NCBI RefSeq assembly: GCF_000317475.1
Contig: NC_019729.1
Location: 5,160,501 to 5,224,500 of the forward strand
DNA from: Oscillatoria nigro-viridis PCC 7112
GTDB taxonomy: Bacteria; Cyanobacteriota; Cyanobacteriia; Cyanobacteriales; Microcoleaceae
DNA: 64,000 nt
Direction: 5' to 3'
The notes under the pieces were generated by a model. That model searched no databases and was not told the DNA's origin. It saw nothing but the letters and a program-made list of their open reading frames with translations. Shown piece after piece: positions 18,355 to 26,800 of this stretch. The number at the start of each line of letters is the position of its first letter. Position 1 is the stretch's first letter. The position numbers and the translations under genes were made by a program.

Positions 18355-19971
18355 CTATTGCAGCGGCAAAAATACCGTCATCACCTCGCCCTTTTGGGGT
18401 CGCTGGCGAATTACCAACTTCCCGCCAGCAGCCCGAAATAAATTCTTAGTCACGCTCAAATTTAAACTCAAACATCCCGTCTCCGGCTGCACCATCAACA
18501 AAGGCCCGATCGAGCGCAAAGGAGCATTCGCCTTAGCTGCAAAAGTCGATGCGACATTACCTTCAGATAGGTGTTCCGATTCCAACTGCAACTTTAACTG
18601 ATCGCCCGCCAATGTCACCTCCACCTGAATGCGACTCCCGGAAGGCAAAGTTCGAGTAAAATTCTCAATCAAATTAGTTAAAACCTGATCCAACATCGTC
18701 GGATCGCTGACTACCGCAGGCAACTTTTTCGGCACAATAACTTCCAAAGTGTGGTTTCGCACAGTCGCCTGTTTTTGCCAGCGGGGAATGCTATTTTGCA
18801 GCACTTCACCGAGGGACATTGCTGTTAGCTGCACGCCAGAATTTTTAGCTTGCGACATTTCCAATTCCACGGCGCGGAAAATTAAACCGAAGCGATCGAT
18901 CTGAGCGGTACACTCAGCATCAATCGTTTCCAAACGCTTGACCACCACCGGATCGAGTTTGGGACGTTTCAGCAGCAATCGAGTCAGCGTGCGAATAGTA
19001 GCCAAAGGAGTGCGGACTTCGTGGGCGATCGCCTGTAGCAATTCCACCTCTTTAGTAGCGAGAGGAATTGAAGATTTGCAGTTGATATCTGTAGCCGATA
19101 ACTTTTTAGGCTTCGGCCTCAAACCATCATCAATTCTTTCATCCTTGATCCTGCCTGCTTCCTCTTTCCCAACCGGCAAATTATGCAACAGCAAGCGGCT
19201 GAACAGCATCACTGTTTGATAATTTGGCTCCACAGGCAAAAATTGCTGGAACAGCGCGTCTAATTTATTAGAATTATTAGTTACTTGGCTAACTGGCAAA
19301 TTGAAGCCGCCGTCAGAATTGACAAGCAAACAGTCGCTTTCAGTCACCCTGCGCCGCAACACTTCCCAAGCTTTGGCGACTACTTGCGGGTCGAAAGAAA
19401 ATAGAAAAGCCGGAATTCCCGCAGAATTTTCACCCAAAACCATCACCAGGCTAAAACTAGCAGTTAAAACCAAACAAAACTGCTCGTGCGCCAAAGGGTC
19501 GCCGATCGCCAAAGCCAAAGCCGGGGCCGCCGCAGGCACAGATATTTGCTCATCAGCCGCCGGCAGTAAAGCTAAAGTTTGTCTGGCCCGAAAAGACCAC
19601 AAAGCTGCATCGTTGTCGGGAATACTGGTAAAAATCCAATTGGCAAAGCCGTTGGCCAAAGCGGGGTCAGTCAAAACCGAAGACGGGCCGGACAACACCA
19701 ACCCATGACAGGAATTGGGGATTGTCGATCGACAATTTGCCCGATCGGCATCTGTTTTTTGTCCTGCTTTTTGGCGATCGAGCATTTGATTCAAAGCTGC
19801 GATCGCCCCGTACCATTCCTGTTGGGCTTTCAGCCGAGAAGCCCCACGGCTTACAGGACACCGATGGCGGTTATTTTCTCCCGCCAACTTAGGATCGAAG
19901 AGACTGAGGTCATTTTCTTGGCCTTCGGAGGCTAAAATTTCGCTTATTGTCGGTAAAAAGTAAGTATTCAC
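18355..19971 (-). CDS. Histidine kinase with degenerate ATP-binding domain
   Basis: The 538-residue protein begins with GTG at 19971; there is no nearby ATG. The first ~300 residues resemble no domain I can name but read as a cytosolic sensor module. The HisKA domain is clear: LLQAIAHEVRTPLATIRTL, with the phospho-His near residue 317. The HATPase part has an N-box-like VLTNLIENFTRTLPSGSRI, but the usual DNGxG box is replaced by a Ser/Glu-rich stretch (LESEHLSEGNVASTF), and only the last strand region (NLSVTKNLFRAAGGKLVIRQ) looks normal. ATP binding may be weak or altered. It is convergent with the large hybrid kinase upstream, with two palindromic repeats in the gap. Confidence 0.83.
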   Translation of the reverse strand: MNTYFLPTISEILASEGQENDLSLFDPKLAGENNRHRCPVSRGASRLKAQQEWYGAIAALNQMLDRQKAGQKTDADRANCRSTIPNSCHGLVLSGPSSVLTDPALANGFANWIFTSIPDNDAALWSFRARQTLALLPAADEQISVPAAAPALALAIGDPLAHEQFCLVLTASFSLVMVLGENSAGIPAFLFSFDPQVVAKAWEVLRRRVTESDCLLVNSDGGFNLPVSQVTNNSNKLDALFQQFLPVEPNYQTVMLFSRLLLHNLPVGKEEAGRIKDERIDDGLRPKPKKLSATDINCKSSIPLATKEVELLQAIAHEVRTPLATIRTLTRLLLKRPKLDPVVVKRLETIDAECTAQIDRFGLIFRAVELEMSQAKNSGVQLTAMSLGEVLQNSIPRWQKQATVRNHTLEVIVPKKLPAVVSDPTMLDQVLTNLIENFTRTLPSGSRIQVEVTLAGDQLKLQLESEHLSEGNVASTFAAKANAPLRSIGPLLMVQPETGCLSLNLSVTKNLFRAAGGKLVIRQRPQKGEVMTVFLPLQ

Positions 19972-20343
19972 AGTTATAAACCCACCTTCGGAGGCATGAA
20001 GGGTGAAGTATTTATGTATAGGAAAGTTCAGGAGTTAGGAGTCAGTCGATTTGAGATTTTAGATTTGAGATTTTAGATTTACCCCACAGATAAATCTGGG
20101 AACTTGAACCTTAGTCTAAAATTTTTATCTTTCCACGACTTAAGTAAGTGGCACGGTATCCGTTTTTGGGCTGGGTCAAGCACCAGCACGATCGAAAAAT
20201 CCCGCATAATTTCTTGCCCCTTCCTCCTAACTCACAGGATATCCACATTTGTAAACTAACGATATTGGCAGAACCGTACCAATAAGTCGCAATCTCCGCG
20301 CTTGCGGCGATATTTTGCACGATCGCCCTGACAAAAGTGCAAA
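19972..20343. other. Intergenic region, divergent promoters
   Basis: The 372-bp gap lies between the divergent histidine kinase and tldD genes. It holds a heptamer repeat (TTGAGAT/TTTAGAT) near the kinase and nothing else I can recognise. A 69-codon minus-strand frame in it shows no protein-like features. Confidence 0.5.
20051..20080. repeat. 7-nt tandem repeat (TTGAGAT/TTTAGAT)
   Basis: Two copies of the 14-mer TTGAGATTTTAGAT lie head to tail. This is the same A/T-rich heptamer family found at 22585-22612 and upstream of ktrB at 56870-56912, in the other orientation. Confidence 0.85.
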
Positions 20344-21780
20344 ATGAAGTCAGTTAAACACCGTGCTTTCCTTATGCCCACCTCGATCGCCGACTCGAAA
20401 AATCTGCTGTCAGACTTAATGGCACGCTACCGCAACCAAGTGGATTATCTGGCAATTCGACTCGAAGAAGCCGAAGGCACCGACATCCTGCTGCGGGGCG
20501 AAAAAATTGAAACCCTCAGCGAAGGAGTCTCAATTGGCGGCCAAGTCCGAGCTTGTCACAAAGGCGGCTGGGGCTTTGCCAGTTTTAACCGACTTTCCAC
20601 CCTCGCCGAAAGAATCGAAGAAGCCATCGCCGCGGCAAAACTGATCGGCGAAGAAGAAACGATTCTGGCACCTGTCACCCCAGTACAAGACATTTGCTTG
20701 CTGCCGCTGACAGGAACAGACCCCCGTCTGGTTCCCCTAATTGACAAAAAGCAATTGTGCGATCGCTACGCGGCCATTCTCCGCAGCATTGACCCCCGCA
20801 TCGCCACCATCTCCGTGCGCTACGGCGACAGCACCCAGCGGATCGTCCTCGCCACCTCCGAAGGCACCATGCTCGAACAAGGTTGGGCAGACATGGAAAT
20901 GCGCTTTGCCGCCACAGCCCGCAGCGGGGAAACCGTACAAACCGGCCGCGAAACTACCGGTTCCCGCAAAGCCTACGAAGATTTAACCGATCTCGATCTT
21001 CAAGTTCGCAGCGCCGCCCAGCGCGCCGTAGATTCCCTAGCCTTACCCCCCGTCCAAGGCAACACCTACACCGTCGTCATCGACCCGATTTTGACCGGAT
21101 TGTTCGTCCACGAAGCCTTCGGGCATCTTTCCGAAGCCGACATGGCCTACGAAAATCCCGACATTTTGGAAATTATGACCCTCGGCCGCCAGTTCGGCCC
21201 AGAAAACTTGCAAATTTTCGACGGTGCAGCGCCAGAGGGACACCGGGGCAGCTTTTTCTACGACGACGAAGGCACTCCCGCGACTACTACTCAGTTAATT
21301 AAAGACGGCGCTTTAGTCGGGCGGCTGCACTCCCGGGAAACGGCGGGCAAATTGGGAGAAACGCCTACTGGCAATGCTCGCTGTTTGAATTATCATTATC
21401 CGCCGATCGTCCGCATGACGAATACTTGGATCGAACGGGGTGACACGCCAGTTGCAGACTTATTTTCTGGTATCAAAGAAGGAGTTTATGCGCGCAATTG
21501 GCAAGGCGGCATGACTAACGGCGAAATGTTTACTTTCAGTGCCGGCGAAGCTTGGATGATCCGCGACGGAAAACTAGACAATCCGGTGCGGGATGTTACT
21601 CTTTCGGGTAATGTTTTCAGCACTTTAGCCGATATTGAGGCGATCGGCGACGATTTCTACTGGGATGAATCCGGCGGCTGCGGCAAGGCAGGACAAAGCG
21701 GTTTGCCCGTGGGCTGCGGCGGCCCGAGTTTGCGGATTCGCGATGTCGTTGTTGGTGGCGAAGCTGCGGAAGAAGATTAA
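20344..21780 (+). CDS. tldD: TldD family zinc metalloprotease
   Basis: The 478-residue protein is a TldD/PmbA-type peptidase subunit. The metal-binding motif VHEAFGHLSEAD is present, as are GSFFYDDEGTPATTTQLIKDG and ARCLNYHYPPIVRMTNTWI, both strongly conserved in TldD. The C-terminus has GGCGKAGQSGLPVGCGGPSLRI, with the usual Cys/Gly-rich end. TldD normally works with TldE/PmbA to degrade unfolded peptides or trim modified ones; no pmbA is in the window. A downstream Met (20374, giving MPTSIADSKNLL) may be the true start, because family similarity begins near it. A strong terminator follows. Confidence 0.95.
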   Translation: MKSVKHRAFLMPTSIADSKNLLSDLMARYRNQVDYLAIRLEEAEGTDILLRGEKIETLSEGVSIGGQVRACHKGGWGFASFNRLSTLAERIEEAIAAAKLIGEEETILAPVTPVQDICLLPLTGTDPRLVPLIDKKQLCDRYAAILRSIDPRIATISVRYGDSTQRIVLATSEGTMLEQGWADMEMRFAATARSGETVQTGRETTGSRKAYEDLTDLDLQVRSAAQRAVDSLALPPVQGNTYTVVIDPILTGLFVHEAFGHLSEADMAYENPDILEIMTLGRQFGPENLQIFDGAAPEGHRGSFFYDDEGTPATTTQLIKDGALVGRLHSRETAGKLGETPTGNARCLNYHYPPIVRMTNTWIERGDTPVADLFSGIKEGVYARNWQGGMTNGEMFTFSAGEAWMIRDGKLDNPVRDVTLSGNVFSTLADIEAIGDDFYWDESGGCGKAGQSGLPVGCGGPSLRIRDVVVGGEAAEED

Positions 21781-21802
21781 ATCTGCAAAAGTTTAAAAAA
21801 TC

Positions 21803-21850
21803 AAGGTAAAGCGCCAGATTCCTACTGGCGCTTTACCTTTCTTTATTTTT
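21803..21850 (+). terminator. Rho-independent terminator of tldD
   Basis: Perfect 15-bp arms AAGGTAAAGCGCCAG (21803-21817) and CTGGCGCTTTACCTT (21825-21839) are separated by 7 nt and followed by TCTTTATTTTTT. It lies 22 bp after the tldD stop codon. Confidence 0.93.
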
Positions 21851-22091
21851 TGAGTACAACATTTCGCGCCCTTTGGTGGTGTCTGATATCTTGAGGACGC
21901 TTGGCAAAATAACCGGAACAGCCAAAAATTATGTCTTGAGTCGTCAAATACCGCTAAAAAATCGGTTTTTTGGTACGCAGTACCTAAGTCCTGAATTAAT
22001 GGATGGAAATATTCAATTTTTCTCCTCTTCTCCCCATTGTCGATTATCCCCGTAATTACCTAATTCCCCGCAATTATCGCTTTTTTCGCCT

Positions 22092-22295
22092 TTATCTCCC
22101 GCTTCCTCGTTCTGGGGGCGTATCTTTATCGTTATCTGCGTAAAAGGTCTGAGTGTCGGCTACGGCGGTTAAAATTTCGGGATCGGACTTGTGTTGAGCA
22201 AAAAAGGTCGATCGAGTTTCTAAGCTTTTAGCGTGAACTGCGGTACCGCTCAGTAACAGGCTTGACATCAGGATGGAAGAGTAAACGCGCATCAT
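22092..22295 (-). CDS. Small predicted exported protein
   Basis: This reading frame of 67 codons starts at ATG 22295 or 22292. The N-terminus MMRVYSSILMSSLLLSGTAV followed by HAK looks like a Sec signal peptide with an AxA-like cleavage site. The mature part (SLETRSTFFAQHKSDPEILT and so on) is short and charged and belongs to no family I recognise. There is no clear ribosome-binding site. It could be a genuine small periplasmic protein or a chance frame; the signal peptide is the main support. Confidence 0.42.
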   Translation of the reverse strand: MMRVYSSILMSSLLLSGTAVHAKSLETRSTFFAQHKSDPEILTAVADTQTFYADNDKDTPPERGSGR

Positions 22296-22866
22296 CAATT
22301 TTGGTGTTTGTATTTTCCCCTTCTTGATACGCAGTCTGTACTCTGCTATCAGGATAAAAAAAATAATTGTGGCGAAGTCATCAATTAGTAAGTGACGGCA
22401 CCTGCAATTTTTTTGAGTTTTGGTTAAAAGCGGGTGAAATCCATCATCTAGCTCGCTTTTTCGCTGGTAATTTCTAGTTATCTGCTACTGGGGGGCAACC
22501 AGCATAACTCAAGACCCTGTTCAAAAAAAGAATGCTACTCTTCTAGGCCCGTGTTCCCCACCCTGGTAGTTATAAATCATGCCCAAATCTAAAATCTAAA
22601 ATCTAAAATCTAAAATGGTATGACCCTTGGAATCCTGTTGAAACAGTCTTCCAACAAGGAAACAAAAACCGCCAACTGTCAAGTTTTACTACTTTTATGA
22701 TTAACTTGATAATTTATTGAGGTGAAGCGGCAACTCAGGGATTCAATACACAACAGGAGAGTACCCAGGCGCGCCATCAGCACGTTACCTCTCAAATCGA
22801 CTAACTGGCGCGCAGGGAGTAAAAAAACTGGTTTTAAAACTGATATCGCCGAGTCAATCTCAAATA
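22296..22866. other. Intergenic region with heptamer repeat
   Basis: A 571-bp stretch lies downstream of coaE. It includes four AAATCTA heptamers and a G-rich line. A 63-codon minus-strand frame (22679-22870) overlaps the end of coaE by 4 bp but has no recognisable protein features. Confidence 0.5.
22585..22612. repeat. 7-nt tandem repeat (AAATCTA), four units
   Basis: Four perfect AAATCTA heptamers lie in the gap downstream of coaE, a typical cyanobacterial STRR. Confidence 0.9.
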
Positions 22867-23598
22867 TCAAATCTCACAGCGACTGACTTGCACATCTACC
22901 TGCTGGAATAGCGAGTCGAGGGTTGACGAGTTGTCCACAATAACATCAGCTTGTTGACACTTTTGAGCTAGCGGCAACTGGGCGTTAATGCGGGCCTTAG
23001 CTCGATCGTAACTCAAGCCGTCTCGCTGCATTAGTCGTTCTAACTGCACTTCGGGCGAACAGTAAACTACCCAAATTTCGGTACACAAGTCAGTCATGTT
23101 AGCTTCAAACAGCAGCGGCACTACCAAAACCAAAGTCAACGTGTCAGTCGGGGCGCAGAAACCGGGTTTTTTTTCAACAATACTTCGTTCTAGCTTTTGG
23201 TGAAAAAAGCTAGTTGCTTGAGTTTTTGTACTTAAGTCATGTGTGTCCTGGGATACCAAACTCGATGCAGCAATCCAGCTTTGAGTTTCCTCAACTAATC
23301 GGCGGCGCACGTAAGGGTGAATCTGTTGTTCCAACCACTGCCGCTCGTCTGCGTTACAAAAAATAATACTTCCCAACTCTGGCCGATTTAAATTGCCGTC
23401 CGGGAGCAAAATACCCGCGCCGTATCGTTTTACAATAGAGTCAAGTATTGGCGAACCGGGGTTCACAGCTTCGCGGGCGTAAATATCGGCATCTAAAATT
23501 GGAAATCCACAGGCATCTGCCAGATAATTAGATATAGCGGTTTTACCGGTGGCGATGCCCCCAGTTAAACCGATCAGACGGACTATTCGATCGCTCAT
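22867..23598 (-). CDS. coaE: Dephospho-CoA kinase with extra internal segment
   Basis: This enzyme phosphorylates dephospho-CoA on the ribose 3'-OH, the last step of coenzyme A synthesis. The P-loop is GLTGGIATGKTAISN, followed by ILDADIYAREAVNPGSP and, later, VVPLLFEANMTDLCTEIWVVY, QLERLMQRDGLSYDRAKARI and ADVIVDNSSTLDSL. I take ATG 23598 (243 aa) rather than the upstream GTG 23634. The protein is about 40 residues longer than usual because of a segment between VEETQSWIAAS and LTLVLVVPLLFE. Its DNA carries a GAAACCGGGTTTTTT-type repeat, so it is probably a repeat insertion that kept the frame. Confidence 0.94.
   Translation of the reverse strand: MSDRIVRLIGLTGGIATGKTAISNYLADACGFPILDADIYAREAVNPGSPILDSIVKRYGAGILLPDGNLNRPELGSIIFCNADERQWLEQQIHPYVRRRLVEETQSWIAASSLVSQDTHDLSTKTQATSFFHQKLERSIVEKKPGFCAPTDTLTLVLVVPLLFEANMTDLCTEIWVVYCSPEVQLERLMQRDGLSYDRAKARINAQLPLAQKCQQADVIVDNSSTLDSLFQQVDVQVSRCEI
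23145..23275. repeat. Probable repeat insertion inside coaE (ACCGGGTTTT type)
   Basis: The DNA encoding the extra coaE segment contains GCAGAAACCGGGTTTTTTTT. A similar AGAAACCCGGTTTCTT motif occurs in non-coding DNA at 59128-59145 and within the hairpin at 59206-59236. Boundaries are approximate and come from where CoaE similarity stops and resumes. Confidence 0.6.
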
Positions 23599-23804
23599 AA
23601 TTTTCAGGCGTTTAAACTTCCTGTGTTTCGACACTTACTGTCAGTCTTTGCTATGTTGGTGACACAATCAAATTTAGACTTAAAATTTAAGATTTGCGAT
23701 CGAGAGTTCGCGTTAGAAAGTGTCAGCATTGGGGTGCGATCGACTCTTTTTTACCTAAAATCTCAATTTTAAACTCTAATTAAGGTCTAGACCGAGGCAA
23801 ACTT

Positions 23805-26800
23805 ATGAATGCTCAACGTGCTGTGCGGTCGATTCTGGCAGCAATTCCCCTTGCTGGATTTTTGATAGTAGATTTTTTCCCCAACCTGGTTTTCCTCAAA
23901 GAAAACAGCAGCGGATGGGTAGTCGTGGCAATTTATCCCCAATCTCAAATTGCTGCGGCACAATCTATTACTCCAGCCCCAGACGGCACCGGAACCGCTG
24001 TCACCGCCCCAGGTACAGGGTCGCCTCCTCGCTACGACATTCAAGGCGGCACTCCCTCCAGAGACGGAGCAAATTTGTTCCACAGTTTTACTCGGTTCGG
24101 TCTGAATTCTGGCGAAACTGCCAATTTCATCTCCAACCCAAGCGTTAAAAACATCCTCGGCCGCGTTGTCGGGGGCGACGCATCCTTAATTAACGGTCTA
24201 ATTCAAGTTAGCGGCGGCAATTCTAACTTGTTGCTGATGAATCCTGCAGGCATTATCTTCGGAGCAAATGCCCGGCTGGATGTGTCCGGGTCTTTTTTGG
24301 CTACCACCGCTAGCGGTATCGGTTTTGACGATCGTTGGTTCAACAGCACAGGGGCGAACGACTACGCAGCCCTAGTCGGAACGCCGAATGCTTTTGTTTT
24401 TGGAGCGCAGCCGGGGAGTATTGTCAATGCGGGTAACTTGGCTGTCGGAACCGGGCAAAATTTGACTTTGCTGGGCGGTACGGTCATCAGTACGGGCAAA
24501 CTTTCAGCCCCGGGCGGTCAAATTACTGTGGCGGCTGTCCCGGGCGAAAATCTGGTGCGGTTGAGTCAAAACGGACTTTTGCTGAGTTTAGAAGTTTCTC
24601 CAGCAGCCGGAGTGTCGGGTTCGGAAGCTGTTCCCTTCTCTCCCCAGAGTTTACCTCGGCTGCTCTCTGGTCCGGGCGCGGCTAACGCTACGGGTATAAC
24701 TACGAACGATCGAGGTGAAGTCGTGCTCACAGGCGGCCAAACAGTGCCTGCAGGAGCTGGAACTGCGCTGGTAGCGGGTGATGCGGACGTGTCTGCCAGG
24801 GGGGGTGCGGGAGGAAGCGTCAACGTGTTGGGCGACAAGGTAGGGCTGTTTGGAGCGAAGATTGAGGCTTCGGGGCCCGACGGCGGCGGAACGGTGCGGA
24901 TCGGGGGAGATTACCGAGGCGAGGGAACTGTGCCGAATGCCAGGATGACTTACGTGGATGGCAAAAGTTCGATCGCCGCCAACGCAACTGAATCAGGCAA
25001 CGGCGGCAGAGTTTTTGTCTGGGCGGACAACACAACAGCATTTTTGGGCAGCATCAGCGCAAATGGCGTTTCTGCAACGGGAACCGCAGGTGTTGGCGGG
25101 TTTGTGGAAGTTTCGGGCAAGCAAAGATTGATTTTTAACGGTACTGTCGATACCTCTGGGACAAACGGTTTGGGGACTTTGCTGTTAGATCCAGAAAATA
25201 TTTTAATTACAGATTCCCCAGAAGGTGCGGGCGATGCGGCAATAATTGCCAACAATAATATTTTGGCAACAGGAACGCCATCACCACAGCCAAACAATTC
25301 TGAGCCTTCGCTGACAATTTCGGCTAGAGCTTTGGAAAGTATGTCGGCTACGTCAAATGTGGTTCTCGAAGCGCTCAATGATATTACAATTGCTGATTTG
25401 GCGGACAATCAGTTGAGCTTTCAAGCAACTACTGGTTCGGTGACATTGAGAGCAGATGCCGATCGCAGCGGCGCGGGTGTTTTTTCGATGAATTCTGGAG
25501 ATACAATTAGCACGGCTGGCGGCGCGATCGCCATTTCGGGAAGTCAAATTACTGCGGGCAATTTGTCAAGCAACGGCGGAAATATTAGTTTGATTAGTCA
25601 GGGATCGACCGTTGCCAACAATATTTCTTCATCGAATCCCAGCACCGGCAGCAGCGGGAATATTGCGATCGACGGGCTGAACGTAACGGCCCAAAAACTT
25701 GATGCCAGCGGCCCGGAAGCGAGGGGAAATGTAACTTTGACAGCTCAGAATGTTTTGGGAGTGAGCTCGATCGCAGGGGGATCGGGAAACATTACTTTGA
25801 CTGGTAATGAAATTAATTTGAAAGGTGCCAAAAATTCAGTCAGCGGCACAGGCTTTTTGGTACTGCAACCTTGGAGTCCCGGTCAAAATATTGCGATCGG
25901 CGGTTCTGGAGATGTCGGCACTAATATTTATTTGAATCTGACGGCAAACGACCTCGGAAGTTTGCAAAATGGATTTGCTGGAATTACGATCGGGCGCAGC
26001 AACGGTATCGGTTCAATTCTGATGGCCAACGATTTCACATTTTACGATCCGCTAATTATTCAATCGCCAGCGGGTTTGGGAACAATCACTACCACAAGTT
26101 CCCTGACAGGGGCAGACAATGCCTCAATTACTCTCAAAGCTGACGGCAATATCCGTACCGGAAATATCACTACCAACAATCAGGAAATTCGCATCGCCAG
26201 CACTGCGGGCAATGTCACAACCGGTCAGCTACGTACTGGAACTGCCCCCACTATCAACACTTCTGTCAATTCTTCCCAAGATATACGCAATTCGGCGGGA
26301 GATGTTAGCGTTACCGCACACGGTACGGTGACGGCAGGGGCGATCGACACGAGGGGCGATCGCGCGGGGAATGTGACGCTGACGGGGCCCAAGGGAGTCA
26401 CTGCGGGGTCGATCGAAGCTGGCGGCTCGAAAACACCGGGAAATATTACTTTAACCGGCAACAAAATTGACTTGACGGGTGAGAAAAATTCGATCGCCAG
26501 CAACGGCAATCTGGTGCTGCAACCTGCAGATCCCAGTCAAAATATTATTATTCAAGGTTCAGGCGGTACAGAAGCTCTGAACTTGAGTGCTGCGGAATTG
26601 AACACTTTTCGGAATGGGTTTGCTTCGATCGCGATCGGGCGCGCTGACGGTAGCGGTGCGATCTCGATTGGTTCTCCAGCGCCAAATTCAACGCCAAATT
26701 CAACGCCAGTGGCGGTGACATTTCAAGATCCGACGACGATTCGATCGCCGTCGGGCAGCGGCGCGATCGTGGGAACGGGTGCGATCGTCGGCACTGATAA

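Noticed and set aside
21873..22055. 60-codon plus-strand frame after tldD
   Set aside because: Lies beyond a strong terminator, with no promoter, ribosome-binding site or recognisable protein feature.
22679..22870. 63-codon minus-strand frame next to coaE
   Set aside because: No family match, no ribosome-binding site, 4-bp overlap with coaE only by chance.
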